Assembly (NCBI RefSeq): GCF_018687715.1
Contig: NC_056766.1
Location: forward strand, 3,352,001-3,416,000
Reading direction: 5' to 3'
DNA from: Carya illinoinensis
Lineage: Eukaryota; Streptophyta; Magnoliopsida; Fagales; Juglandaceae
DNA: 64,000 nucleotides
Part shown: piece after piece, positions 47,222 through 59,236 of the stretch
Layout: each line of letters starts with the position of its first letter
Position numbering within the stretch: position 1 is the stretch's first letter
Position numbers and translations under genes: made by a program
The notes under the pieces: generated by a model
Databases searched by the model: none
Told to the model about the DNA's origin: nothing
The model's input: the letters and a program-made list of their open reading frames with translations, nothing else

Positions 47222-47622
47222 AAGGATGTGATTGGTAAATGAGATAAAATGAGAAATTCTTAAAATTTCTCACAATTTCCTTCTTAAACATTATTTAAAC
47301 ACAAAACATGTTTTCAATTTCAATTTTTAATTTTTTAATTTAATCATTACCCATTCATTACAACTAGTACTTTTGTAAACTTCAAAATAAAAGACAAAAG
47401 TCAATAATAATTTTTTTAAAATTCAAAACAAAAATAATATTAAAAAATGCTATTCTAAAAAATTTCTAATTTCACAATATTTTTGTTCAACTTTTTTTCT
47501 TGACTTTCTCAAAATCCAATAAAATACCTTAACTTAAGATTATTTTATTACTATTTACAAACAATCTCACTGTTATTCACATAATCCTGAGATATTGCAA
47601 GTGTCCAAACAAGTCCTAAATC
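47222..47622. mobile_element. MITE, GTTTGGA family
   Basis: The left end GGATGTGATTGGTAAATGAG and the right end TTGCAAGTGTCCAAACAAGTCC are weak inverted partners. The interior holds ATGAGATAAAATGAG and the ACTATTTACAAACAATCTCA phrase shared with the 10.3-kb element. Confidence 0.55.
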
Positions 47623-48420
47623 TACAATTTCTCTTGCCATTAGTTTAAAATGTTAAAATAAATGATGATTTTACATTATATCAGAGCAATGATTTTGAGT
47701 ATGAATTTTGAATACTCTATGCTCTATCAATTTAATTAAATATTCCACGTATTGAGCTTATTCATTAAGGGAGAGTTTTACCCACATTTAAGGATGAATG
47801 CTAAAAATATAATACAAATAATGAAATTTATATTTTTCAACCAGTTTAAACTATGGAATAAGTATTGATTTCACAATACTTTCTAATAAAAAAAACTAAT
47901 AAAATTGTTGAGTGTTTTTTGTATTTGGAAATTATTCAATTTGGACGTATTGTTGAGTGTTGTTCATATTTATAAATTAATTCCACCTTTGTAATATTGT
48001 TCGTATATTAATTAATAAAAAATAGTATTTAGGGATAAGTAAGCATGAATTGGTAAAGGAAATTCTCAACTTTTAAAACAGCAAATGGGGTCCTGATGAT
48101 CACAACGAAAACGCAAATTATACAAAACCAATTAATTATACAAGTAATTACTTTGATCCCCCATGCACATCATGATCGAGATCATGTCTGCATAAAGCTA
48201 GCTAGATAAACAATGAAGTACGGCAAAGCAAATTACCCAGCAAAACGTGTCTTATATATACAAAGCCAAACGTGTATTCATATAATGGACTGACATATAT
48301 AGAGAAACTGCACTGAGAGGAACACGACGTGAGCTTCCATCGCAGTAGGTCAATGATCGACCTCGCATTTCGCTCTTGAACACCTCTTTAGGATATTAGT
48401 GACATTCTTTTTCCCCCCCT

Positions 48421-49559
48421 TTTACTGCCAATCATCAGATCAAAGTAAGTTGTGAAAGAAAATATATGTGAATTTACTATGACTTATTTTTTACTATATT
48501 TAGTTTATTATGTAAATCAATTACTATTTTTGATTTATTGTATATCTATTATATCTGATCAGGCCTCATTTACCTATAAATATGGCCTTCCATTGTACAG
48601 TTTCACATATAGAAATACAAGTTATTCTCGGTCAATTTCATTTCAACCTATTATTTATCATGACAATAGAGCACCAATTTCTTAAGTTCTCTTACAATGT
48701 TTCTTTTTCTATTTGTGATAAATCTCATATTCAATATATTATTACCCGTTCTTTTCCGTTTACCACACATGGTCGATATAGTTGCTGCTCTCCTTTTCAT
48801 CATCAATCTTCTACATCGGCTAACTACTTCTATTGTAGTTTTATAAACACTAACCACTACCATATATAGCTTCATTTTTGGGGCAAAAATTATAGAATTT
48901 TGCTATGTACAAGCAAAGTCGCATACTAATCTGCGTACTAATACTGATTCCTTCATATTCAAAATTTAAATTAGCACTGTTTTAAATAAAATATATTTTT
49001 GACCAATCACATTAAATTGATGCACATATTAATGCGTAGTTATGCTTGCAACTAGATTTTTTCAAAATTATATCATTTTGACTAGATATGCACCCCACGT
49101 GCCACCTAAAATGTCTACCCACCATCCACTTGTGCCATGCGCCACACGTGCTAAAACATCTTCTGCTCAACTTCATTTCTATCTTGTTATTTATCACTCC
49201 TATAATTTACCACTAGTATAGTATAGTTACGGACATCCTATATATCTCGAAGAGTAGAGATAAATTAAATTACTGATCCATAGTGTTGTGTCTCTTTTGT
49301 CTTTTTAAATTGCAGAAAAAAGGATTGTACTGCTGTACGTGTGCATGTCCGTTGACCATACCTTTTACTTACTGAGTCTTACTAGGTACAAGCATGCAAT
49401 TTGGCACACCAAATCATGTACCACGGCTTTTTTTATTGAAAAAAATAAAATTTAAGAAAAAAAATATCATCTATATCATAAAAATCATTTTCATCTTCAA
49501 TTTATACCGTTTTATTAAATGGATGCCTTACATATCAGTATTGCTGGCCGATTTGGTGC
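48421..49559. other. No gene recognised
   Basis: Overlapping frames of 60-95 codons at 48450-48870 are AT-rich and without domains. 48895-49060 resembles the inverse of 830-965 and the flanks at 18460-18590 (words such as ATTAGTACGCAGATT). 49080-49400 shows nothing recognisable. Confidence 0.45.
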
Positions 49560-49860
49560 GCAAACTCGCTTGTAAGAAAAATTTTCCTTACTTTTAAACA
49601 TATCTTTTGAGAAAAGTGTATCTCGTCATATGGATAGAATGAAAGTACTTTTTTTCCTTTAAGTAGCTTCACGAGTAGTGCTCCAAAACTATAAACATCA
49701 CTTTTCTCCGTCAATTGGCTTGCCTGCAAGCCACCAGTTATATTCATTGTCCTCCGTCCCACCATCAATCGGCCCATTTTTGTTGATCAAGCATCGAATG
49801 ACGTCCCACTAGTGACATGAGTACCACGCAATGCCCTCAATGAAACCTATTCGAGGCCGG
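49560..49860 (-). pseudogene. WAK-like kinase fragment, broken
   Basis: Minus-strand translation includes [22 protein letters not shown], the kinase subdomain IX segment of the WAK genes, followed by KKVLSFYPYDE and a run-out. Upstream, the sequence joins directly to the flank (a TTGATCAACAAAAATGGGCC phrase) that also precedes the fragment at 34.4 kb, so most of the gene was deleted. No catalytic motifs remain. Confidence 0.75.
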
Positions 49861-52800
49861 ATAATCAGAAAGATAGAAAAAAGTAGAAATTTGAAGGAAA
49901 CCATGCATGTGGCAAAAAAAAAAAGGCAAACGTACGCAAATGAATTACTATTAACTTTAGTCCCACAAAATATATGATCTCTTCTTCAAAAGAAAAGCAA
50001 TGTTTTTAACTTTGGATAAGCAGAAGATACCCCCAATCCCATCATTGTGGGCTATAATTAAAGTACTAGGTGTCCATGCAGCGGCAAATACCAAAAAGGT
50101 GGAATTACCAATTTAAGCAATTAATTTGCACTAAATTGGGAATTAACTTAACGAGAGCATCTAGTACTCTATATGATCTCTCTCTTGAGCATCTATTTAA
50201 TTAGAATATTAGCCACTTATTAGATCCTCAGCTGCCTCGAATATCGCCGGCCTTCAAATTAACAATCCGTTCTCCTTTAATTTAGAGTAAGCTGTAATAA
50301 AGTTGCCATTATTAATTAACAGACAAATTATTTCAAAGCCATTACATATTTTGGAGAAAACATATTTATAAGCCTCATTTTTTACATCAAATTATATATA
50401 GCAAAACTTTTTTTAAAGATGAAGCTAGCCGATATATTCATACTCCAATTATAGATTAATGCTTTATTCTTTATGTATCAAATTAACAAAAATAAAAACC
50501 ATGTGTTTAATTATAAAAAAAGGGGCAAACAATGCTCACATCGAATTTCAATTACATGTAGCTAAGATAATTAAAACTGTGAGTTATACAATATATAGTA
50601 GTACTGGCGGTCAGATCTAAGCGAGATATTAATTTACATTATACGTTTTTCATAGTTTCAAATACATAATGTATCAGTATTCATAATTTAGAGTACAAAG
50701 TGTAAAACTTCTAGTAATATTTAAAATATACAAAAAAATAAAAATATTTCTCGTGTGGAACAAGAGAGAGAAAGATGAATGCATCATGTTTATGCAGATT
50801 GGCCGGAAAGCAAAAGATCCCCACAATAATAATTTAAGAGCTCAATCATGAAATAACTCATAAAAAAAGTCTTTCTTTTCTTTTCTTTTCTTTTCTAAGT
50901 GGGAGACTTCTATGCTTTCTAAGAAATCTTTATTTGCTATGCTTTTTAAGATTGTTGGACTAACAGTATTAAGTAAGGAATGGTGTCTATTAAAAATATA
51001 TTTCATGTGTCTAAATATATATATATATATATATATATATTCAAAAGGACGTAAAAGTAAAGAGTCTTTGGATCCTTCTTGTTGGCCAAGTCGTTGTTGC
51101 AAAATCAGAACTCCATTCAATTTCGATCAACCAGAAAGATAGAGAGAAGTAGAAATTTGAAGGGAAACATATGCATGCAAGTGGAAATTAAAGGAAAAAG
51201 GAAAAAACGCAAAACGCAAATTATTTTAAGCCCATTGGTCTATAAAAGCTAATGATCCAACAAAATATGATTAAAGTAGGAAGAACGAAAGCAATGTTGT
51301 AAACTTTGGATAAGCAAAAGATTCCCCAATCCCATTATTATGAGATACTTAATTATAAAGTTATCCTTTAATATTTTTCTCTCTCTCCGTCACTGTATCG
51401 TTTCAGAGCCATTATAATATTTTTAAAAAAAATCTATTTATAATCTTTATTTTTTACACGCCCAGCTATAATAATAAATTATTGATGTTTCTTTTTTAAG
51501 TTATATATATTAATGGATCCCATTATAAATGGTCATGTGCTAACAGACCAGTTTATGTATAACAAAACTTTTTTTTTTTTTTTTTAAAGTGAGGCTAGCC
51601 GTTACATTTACAATTATGGAATGTTTTGTCCTTAATGTATCCATTAATTATCAAAACTTAAAAAATATAGCCTTTAATTATAAAAAACGGACACATAGAT
51701 ACTCATATAAAATTTCAGCCGTTGAGATCAATACAAAAAATGTGAGTTGTACAATATGACGTACGGTCAAATCATAGCAATTAGATATTTACATTATAAG
51801 TTTATATATATATAGTTTCAAATACAATGTATCACTATTAACAATTTAGAGTAAAATGTATAAAACTTCTAGTGGAAAAAAAAAATATTTCTGGTGTGGA
51901 AAAAAAAAATACAGGGAAAAGAAAACACAGGTGGAATAAAGCGCAAATAAGTTTGGTCGATCCCACGCACAGGTCTACCAGAGAATTCAAGCAATTGGTC
52001 AGACAAAAGATACCTTATCCAAAGATGAAAGTGGAAAATAATTAATAGCATTGTGTTTATGACCGGAAAAGCAAAAGATTCTTCCGTACAACAATAATTT
52101 AAAAACTCAATCATGGAATCAGTGGGGATCTATGTATAGCTTGAGAGGGCAATGTATCTACCCCCAAACAAACAAAAACAAAGTTTTTTAAAATTCAAAA
52201 TTTCCCCTAAGTTTTATTCATAATTCCATGTATCTTTCCGCACAAAAATTTATAATTTCCTTATTTCTATATGCTTTCTAAAATTTTGTAAAATTTCAAT
52301 ATACATAGAAATGTCTTTATCTAATTTTTTTCTAATAATCCCTAGATTTTATATAATTTCTATATATTATCTATTTTCAAGGATGTGACCACACTAAAAT
52401 TAAATTAAAACTAAGATTAGGAAAAATAATAAACTATTAATATTGATCCCGAAGTTTTTTATTATACAATTTGAAGTTTCTTAATATAGAATCTAAAGTG
52501 AAAATACCATAAAAACCATTTAAGATTAATGATTTATATGAAAAATAGTAGATATGATTTATCTTATAAGCTTCATTAAGCAATGAAAGTTTATTTATGG
52601 TCTCAATTATAGTATTTTATGCTTAATGTGACACCAAAATAGATAGATTTTAAATAAAATTTGATAAACTAGCTTAAATATTAGAATGAAAGATGACATT
52701 CTGAAAGATCACTTGCTAGTTTCTACGAAGAAAAAAATTTCTATATATTTTATATTTACAAAAATAATAATGGATGAATATTATTCTATAAAATATTGTC

Positions 52801-53845
52801 GTAAAAAATCTGAAACATACATTAAGTTGTATTTTAAAATTTTATTTCTACATTATTTGACAAATTATCAAGATTTAATTTTATATATACTTTATGGTTT
52901 TGTAATATTTTTTCATTCTATAAAAATATTTAGTGCGATAGAAAAATTGGCCCCCTTTAAGAAAAATTGTTGCTTCCGCCATGCATGGAATGACTTGTAA
53001 AAGAATTCTTTCTTTTCTTTCACGAGAAGTCTCCCACTAGCAGTACTATGGTCTTTAATATTTCCAAAACTTTTATGATTGAAATTACCAAAATACCGTT
53101 GTATAGTAATACAAACATCTATTAATTCATTCAACTAATTGGTTAGTCGATATTCATCATGTAATTATACTATAAGAGAGCATTAATATAAAATAAATCA
53201 ATTGCATAATACAAAGATTGGTAACGAAAATAAATCCTATAAAGAACTCTTTAAAAGTAAAATCCTACAAAGTAGCCAAACCCAAAAAAATCAATTTTCT
53301 TATTTGAAAACCAATTACAAACAAGTTTTAATTACAAAACCTTTGCCAGTTGACACTAATCTTAATTGACCAAACAAATGACTCGTTAATTTCTACCGTA
53401 GTAGTAGTTATAACCTCTGACAATCTTCAAATATTGACTTCTCTACTAAAACTTCAGTAGCTGAACACGATAACTCTATCTCAACCTTGGATCACAATCA
53501 CACCCTTTTAGAGAAACAACATGAAAAATTCTCAAGCCAATTTTCTCACAAAATAAACACTAGAAAGTACTCTAAAACATATTTAGAATTGAATCTCTGC
53601 ATATCCTAATTAATAGGACAACTTAAATATTTTTTCTAGAAACAATTTCGAAGTCAGTAAAATTCTGCTAACGGATTGAGTCTATTACGATGGCTTTTGC
53701 TAACGGATTGCTCACACCTGGAACTTATTTTGCTAACATGTGTTGGTTTCAAATTCAAACTCTTCTCTAGATAAGATAAGGTCATTGAAATTCGAATTAC
53801 ATCTAGAACTTATCTGAATAACAGTGTTTTAACTTATCTAAACAC
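49861..53845. other. Repeated WAK flank debris, gene-free
   Basis: At least three partial copies of the same flank lie here: 49900-50130, 51160-51370 and 51880-52110, each with a TTTGGATAAGCA.AAGAT or GGAAAAGCAAAAGATTC phrase. 50770-50900 and 52980-53060 match the tandem repeat at 2.9-3.3 kb. No coding sequence was recognised; 53130-53845 shows nothing. Confidence 0.5.
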
Positions 53846-54062
53846 TTAGGACTGGTTTGGATACACAAATCCAAATTATTTCATCTCATTTTATATAATC
53901 ATTACAAATTTACAAATTTTCACTCAAAATATAATAAACAATTCAACTTTTTCAAATTCTAAAACAAAACTAATATTAAAAAAATATATTATAATAATAT
54001 TTTATTCAACTTTTAGCAAAACATCTTATCTCATCTCATCTGAACTGTGTAACTAAACTATA
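53846..54062. mobile_element. MITE, GTTTGGATAC family
   Basis: The left end GGACTGGTTTGGATACACAA and the right end GAACTGTGTAACTAAACTAT are inverted partners. Inside each end lie CATCTCATTTTATATAATC and CATCTTATCTCATCTCATC. Non-coding. Confidence 0.65.
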
Positions 54063-54384
54063 CCTTTTAAAGACTCCAGATAAACTCAAAGTATTTTACA
54101 TTCAACAAATCACAAATTCAAACTAATGATGATATCTATCATCTTAGACACCTAATCCTAGCCAACCTATTGGAATTTGCATTTTCAATGTTCAAATATT
54201 AGAGCATATAGATGTAATCAGTGTGCCAACGATCCGAAAGTAAAAAACAATAAAATTTTTATCGATGATTAAAAATGTTGATTAGACGTAGTTGTCCTTG
54301 TTGGACTAACAATATTAATTAAGGAAGGATCGCGATTAACAAAAAATAATTATTGGAGTGAAAAATGAATGAATATCAAGGAGT

Positions 54385-54970
54385 GTGCATCTGGTTCCGA
54401 CTCCGGACATCTAACTATACCCAGACCTGGAACCGGGTTTCAAATTTGGCCCAAGTACCCACATGAGTGATTGGTAACTGGATAAATTCAATGGCGTGTT
54501 TTTGAAACTAGAGATTATTTATCAAATAAGCTTATATTGCGAAATGAGTGATTGAAATGTTTTCTTTTGGCCATTTTCTTATCGCCCCTACCACAATACA
54601 CCGAACAAAAAAACAACATAGAGAGATCGGGGAGCTGATATAATTATGATTCATGGGGACTGGGGAGAGAATGATCTGAGTGAGAGATAGAGATTGAGTT
54701 GGCACCATGAACGTACATAAGATTGGTCTACAGGCCCAATACATTTGAGCCCAGTGCACGGTCCAAGGCATACCTTCAAAAGAAAAATGCTGAATTTTAT
54801 AATTTCTAATTTTTTGATTTTAATAAAGAGGGATATCGGGGTTTTGGTTTAAACTCGGAACCAGGTACTTTACCTTACCCATACCCGGGTAGAGGAATCC
54901 GGTTAACAAAGCCGGTTAGCTAGGCTTCGGGCCGAGCCAGAAAAAATCAGGCAGGCATGAACAATGTTAT
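54385..54970 (-). mobile_element. Decayed hAT-like element, CCGG family
   Basis: The right end, read on the minus strand, is TTGTTCATGCC...TGATTTTTTCTGGC, then CGGCCCGAAGCC, recognisably the start of the 25073 element. At the left are CCGACTCCGGAC and CTGGAACCGGGTTTCAAATTTGG. The middle (54480-54840) is unrelated AT-rich DNA. Termini are too decayed to show a target duplication. Confidence 0.6.
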
Positions 54971-55579
54971 TCCATACTCCACCTACGTGACATTTCGTTA
55001 CTTTTTCCCTATCACTAATCTATGAGATTACATTTTTCTCCTCATTTTTTTTCTTTTTTCCAAAATTTGAAAGTTTCAATCTATTTCCTTTCAATCAATA
55101 CATGCCTTCAGATCCACACTTTGGCTACATTTGTCGATAGCGGATAGAGGCACGTGCTTGGTCAGATATATAGTAAAGTACCTTTTCCTATTCTTGTTTT
55201 TGGATCCCGCTCTTAACAAAGTTGATCACTTCTAAAAATATTTTATATAAATAGGCCGAAACAAGGGAAGCCGTTAGATTTATCAACCTGCATGACTTAG
55301 ATTCCTTTAAGTGCTATCAAAGATCACGACTTTCGAAGTGCAGAAAAATTTGTGTAGCTGTTTTGATAGTTGTTCTTTTACCATGTGTATAGAGAAGGTA
55401 ATAGTGCAGTTCATCAGCTTGCTTGTAATGTTCCTCAGTTCATTAGCTTGCTCCTAATGTTCTTTTACCACTCCAAAGCACATTTTCAATCAATTAATGA
55501 ATTGTATATTTGTATTCACCGTCGAGTGGTATCCCAAAAAAATAAAAAAAACTATTGTTGCTTATTCATGCCTTATCAA
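54971..55579. other. Flank with a possible LINE remnant
   Basis: A plus-strand stretch at 55370-55450 reads FYHVYREGNSAVHQLACN, like the C-terminal part of the RNase H-like domain of plant LINEs (HVYREGN.VAD.LA). It is short and isolated, so the assignment is tentative. Nothing else is recognised. Confidence 0.4.
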
Positions 55580-56179
55580 AGATTCATTCTCGTTGTAAAT
55601 GTTCATTTTCATCGCAAAGAACTGTTCAATCAAGCACCAAATTGGAAGTCTTTTGTATGGCAGATTCTTAATTAAGGTAATTCGTGGAGAAGTTGAACTT
55701 CCCTTATTCAACAACAAAAGCATAGGCATGTGCGTGAGTATTGGAGTACCAATATATGTGTATATATATTATATATGTGTGTGTGTGATTATCAGAGCTA
55801 AATACTTGCATATCAATATACTGCAATCCATCTGGACACTCTATTTTGCAGCACTCGACGCCGAAGCATGAGTCATTGACCACATTTCGGAGGTTGTTAC
55901 ACTTAGATACGCAACCAGTCTAGTACGCTTCTCCCATTTGGTACCCATCGATAATACCAATAGTGTCACAGCCAAGAATTATGAACTGATTTTTGGTTTT
56001 AGAAATGGTGAATAGGGCTGCGTCAATGTCCTTGGGATATTGAGTTGGAGAGCACCCGATTCACTGTAACAGTTTCGAGCTACAAGCTGCAGGACATGAT
56101 GCATCTCATCTGCTTCAATGGATATGCTTGTAACATTGACATTATCTGTCTTTGATATTAGATCAAAGCCATCACAAGT

Positions 56180-58330
56180 TGTGATACCCCGTTTTTACGT
56201 GTGTTTTTATTGAAAGAGTATTTTAATTTAATTAAAATATTGGTTCATTTATTTTAAATTATTGTATTTTAATTGGATTTATTTAGTTGTGAAATTTATT
56301 TTGTAGAACTTTCTTAATATTAATTATTGTTTTGAGTTTAAATTGTTGTTTAATTTATTTTAGTTTGTTTTTAGATTTAAAATTTTATTGTTTGTTTTTA
56401 TTAGTTATTTATTATATTTTAGCTAGATATTGTGTTTAAATTATTTTATTCAATTTGTAGCTTTTAAAATTGCTTTCATTGGATCAGTTTTTGGACTCCA
56501 GAGGTGAGGATTGAATCTCATTTCTTTTCATTCATTTTTTCTTTTTCCATTTCTTTTCCTCCTCTCTTTCTTTTATTTTTCTTCTTTCTTTTTCTTTTTC
56601 TTCTTCTTCCCCTGCACTCCTCTCCCCGCGTGACCAACCCTCCCTCCCCCTCCACGTCGTTTCCTTCATCAGCCTAGACCCGCCGCCAGTCACCGCCGTG
56701 TGGTGCACCACCCCCACCGTTCGACTCCCCTCCGGCCGGTGATCACTTCCCTCAATTTTCAGACCACCTAGAGCCGCTGTTACCGTCCGTGGGCTCCTCC
56801 AAGCCACATGGTTTTTCTCCCATTTTGCCGTCGTCGTTCCACCTCCGGCCACCACCTCTTCACCACTTCATCACCGACCTCTTGTTGTCCTAAACTACCC
56901 ATTTCTAGCTCCGATCCGTCGCCGAAGCAGCCTAAACGACCACACTTTTCGTTTTGGGTTTTTTGGCCTTCCACTGCCGTTTTCGCCACCACCCACAGCC
57001 AACCCTCACTTCTACTAGCTTCATAAACACCTATAAACTATTCCCTATCAATCCCAAGCCTTGGATCGTCCTCATTCAAAAGTGGATATTTTACAACACA
57101 CGACCACAGTGCTTTTGCACTGTTACGTTGCTTTTCTTCCGTCTTTTGCAGCTTGTTGATCCTTCAAAAATTATTATATAGCACTGTAAGTATTTTCTAA
57201 ACTTCCTTTTAGATTTAAATATATTTTTGCTTTAACAATAAATTGTGATTGGTTGGTTGTCGGACTGAGTCCGATGAGTCAGGGGTCCGATGGATTTGAA
57301 GAGGGAGTTAATTATGTTTAATTGATGTTGAGATTTATTGGATATTTTGTTTATGGATGTTTGCATTGCATAGTTCATGCATGTTCATGTTTGTAAAAGG
57401 AAAACTGGATTTTCGTGTAATTGCATGCATGTACATGTGTTAGAACTTGAAAACTGGGCTTTCAAGCGAGAAATGGTTTTTGGTATATATGAATGATTGG
57501 ATTGACTGGTTTGAGTCAGAGGCACGTGTAGGGATGGTGGTGAGTACGGATGGTGGTAGAGTCCCATCTGCGATTCCCGCCTACGGTGCACGCAGCGTAG
57601 GGATGGTGGTAGAGTCCCGCCTGTGATTCCTGCCTACGGTGCATGCGTAGGGATGGTGGTGAGCAGGGATGGTGGTAGAGTCCCGCCTGCGATTCCCGCC
57701 TACAGTGCTCTGATGGTTTGGTTAATGGGCCATTTTCTAGAAAAATGGTGATATTGGTTTTTGGGCCATTATCTGGGATAATGGTGAGGAAATGTTTAAA
57801 AGAAATGTTTTGGGCCAAAATGAAATTTTTGGCGTACGTGGAAAATGTGGATTTTGGGACATATGCATATGGCATCATGTTCATGCATATTATTGTGGCA
57901 TGGATATATTTTTATCTTAAGGTTTGTTTGATTTATTACTTACCTGCGCCACCATTTTAGGTACTGTAGATTTTGATGCAGAGTTTGAGGAGGAGGAGGC
58001 TAAGCCCGAGGAGGCAGCTCCACCAGAGTATTGCATTGGAGTTGTTTTACGTTTGGAAATTATTCTACTTGCTTTTATGTTATATAAATTTGGATTTGAA
58101 ACGATGTTAAACTTGTAATATTTTGTTACGCTTGTTTTAAGCGAGTTTTGTATTTAAACAAAATTTTGGTATTTAGTTGTAAGACTTTTATTACCGTTGC
58201 GTTAATTTTATTGTACACGTGCTGCATGTACACACACTTGACACTTGGCGATGAGATGTGTGACCTGTGTTGTCATTATCCCGACGCCTCGATTTTCACA
58301 TGTCCGTACGTGGGAGTTGGGGGCATCACA
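56180..58330 (+). mobile_element. Solo LTR, 2151 bp, with 5-bp target duplication
   Basis: It starts TGTGATACCCCG and ends GGGGGCATCACA, the TG...CA form of LTRs. It is flanked by CAAGT at 56175-56179 and 58331-58335, a perfect 5-bp duplication. Removing it restores continuous WAK sequence (ATCACAAGTGATG). No gag-pol is present, so the element was reduced to a single LTR by recombination. The order of features (pyrimidine-rich start, GC-rich middle, subrepeats, 3' part) equals that of the LTR at 31690. Frames in its GC-rich part are not genes. Confidence 0.95.
57530..57715 (+). repeat. Subrepeats within the solo LTR
   Basis: Three units of about 60 bp: TAGGGATGGTGGT, then GAGTCCCGCCTG, then CGATTCCCGCCTACGGTGC. 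They match the longer array at 33120-33465. Confidence 0.88.
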
Positions 58331-58393
58331 CAAGTGATGTTAAAGCTCTGATTGTCATCATCATTTAAGAAGTAGTCTTTACTCGACTCAACT

Positions 58394-58743
58394 TGTGATA
58401 CCCCATATGATAAGGATAACGGTATGTGGTGTACAGTGTCCCATGTTATTTGGGAATGATAAGTTTGTGCTCTTTATAATAATCTTTCAATGGAGCTTCA
58501 ATTGTATCATGTATTGACTAGTTCTTTTGGAGTATGAGCCATGTGATTTGGGTATTCTATTGAGGCGTTACAAATGGTATTAAATTATATCCCATCGAAA
58601 AATATGGGACTTGAGCTGGTCCACCTATAGTGAACTTGCCCAATGAGAACATCGGAAATTTATGGGGGGAGATTGTGATACCCTATATTATATGGTCAAT
58701 AATTATAGGTGATGTATAGAATCTCACATTATTTGGAAAATAG
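58394..58743 (+). mobile_element. TRIM-like miniature LTR retroelement, right LTR truncated
   Basis: LTR 1 (58394-58572, 179 bp) runs TGTGATACCCCATATGATAA ... GGCGTTACA. Two bases later comes TGGTAT (58575), the start of a tRNA-Met-type primer-binding site with the rest decayed. An internal part of only about 100 bp ends in a purine tract (ATGGGGGGAGAT). LTR 2 then begins with TGTGATACCC at 58674 and matches LTR 1 for about 65 bp before being cut off at the WAK sequence. It has no coding capacity. The layout is that of a terminal-repeat retrotransposon in miniature. Confidence 0.8.
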
Positions 58744-59236
58744 AATTTCTACATCCCCACACTTGTCGCACGCAACCAAACATGGCTTGAGTTGCTGCAT
58801 TGTGATGCCCCCAACTCCAACGTACGGACACGTAGGAATTGAGACGTCGGGATAATGACAACATGAGTCACGCATCCCATTACTAAGTGCCAAATGTGTG
58901 TACAAGCAAAAAGTGTACAACAAAAGTAATGCAACGGATAAATAAAGTCATTCAACTAAGTACTAGAATTTGTTTAAATGTAGGCATTTAAAAAAAATAT
59001 TACAATTAACCAGCAATGCATAATATAAACCAAAATACATACTTTAAAAGCGGGAGCCACATTCTTAGGCCCAGCCTCATCATCTGTATCAAAATCTACG
59101 GTATCACAGAGGTAAATAATAATCCAAACAACTCACGAGATAAAATATATAGAAGCAACTAACAAACATGCATGCATATGATAAGTTATGCATGAGACCC
59201 AAAAATCATTTTCCTCGAAAATGAACATTATCCAAC

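Larger units (their letters stand above)
44947..48420 (-). other. Duplicate of the WAK upstream block at 16.1-19.3 kb
   Basis: Aligned landmarks in order: TCTTTCTTTGCGGCTGCC (44990), a GTAGGAGGATTT segment (45125), ACAACCTTGCACAACCTAAG (46460), AAACAAGCAGTTATAA (46625), ACTTTCTCCATAGC.GGTGATC (46807), CAACTTTTAAAACAGCAAATGG (48070) and AGGTCAATGATC (48345). 45150-46320 is not shared and may be inserted DNA; it contains two GAGACCGGTCCCC words (45382, 45437). No gene is seen. Confidence 0.65.
55580..58800 (-). pseudogene. WAK-like exon 1 pseudogene split by retroelements
   Basis: Three minus-strand pieces of one exon 1 remain: 58800-58744, 58393-58331 and 56179-55580. They read in order as the CxHKCG-type start (decayed), LSKDYFLNDDDNQSFNITC, TCDGFD...VTSISIEADEMHHV, NCYSE, then in another frame QFIILGCDTIG, a stop, TGCVSKCNN, ECCKIECPDGLQYID, KFNFSTNYL, and LVLD*TV. 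Frameshifts and stops precede and follow the insertions. The layout matches the left-edge gene (1-323), its nearest relative here. A solo LTR sits between 56179 and 58331, a miniature retroelement between 58393 and 58744, and a further LTR abuts 58800. Confidence 0.9.
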
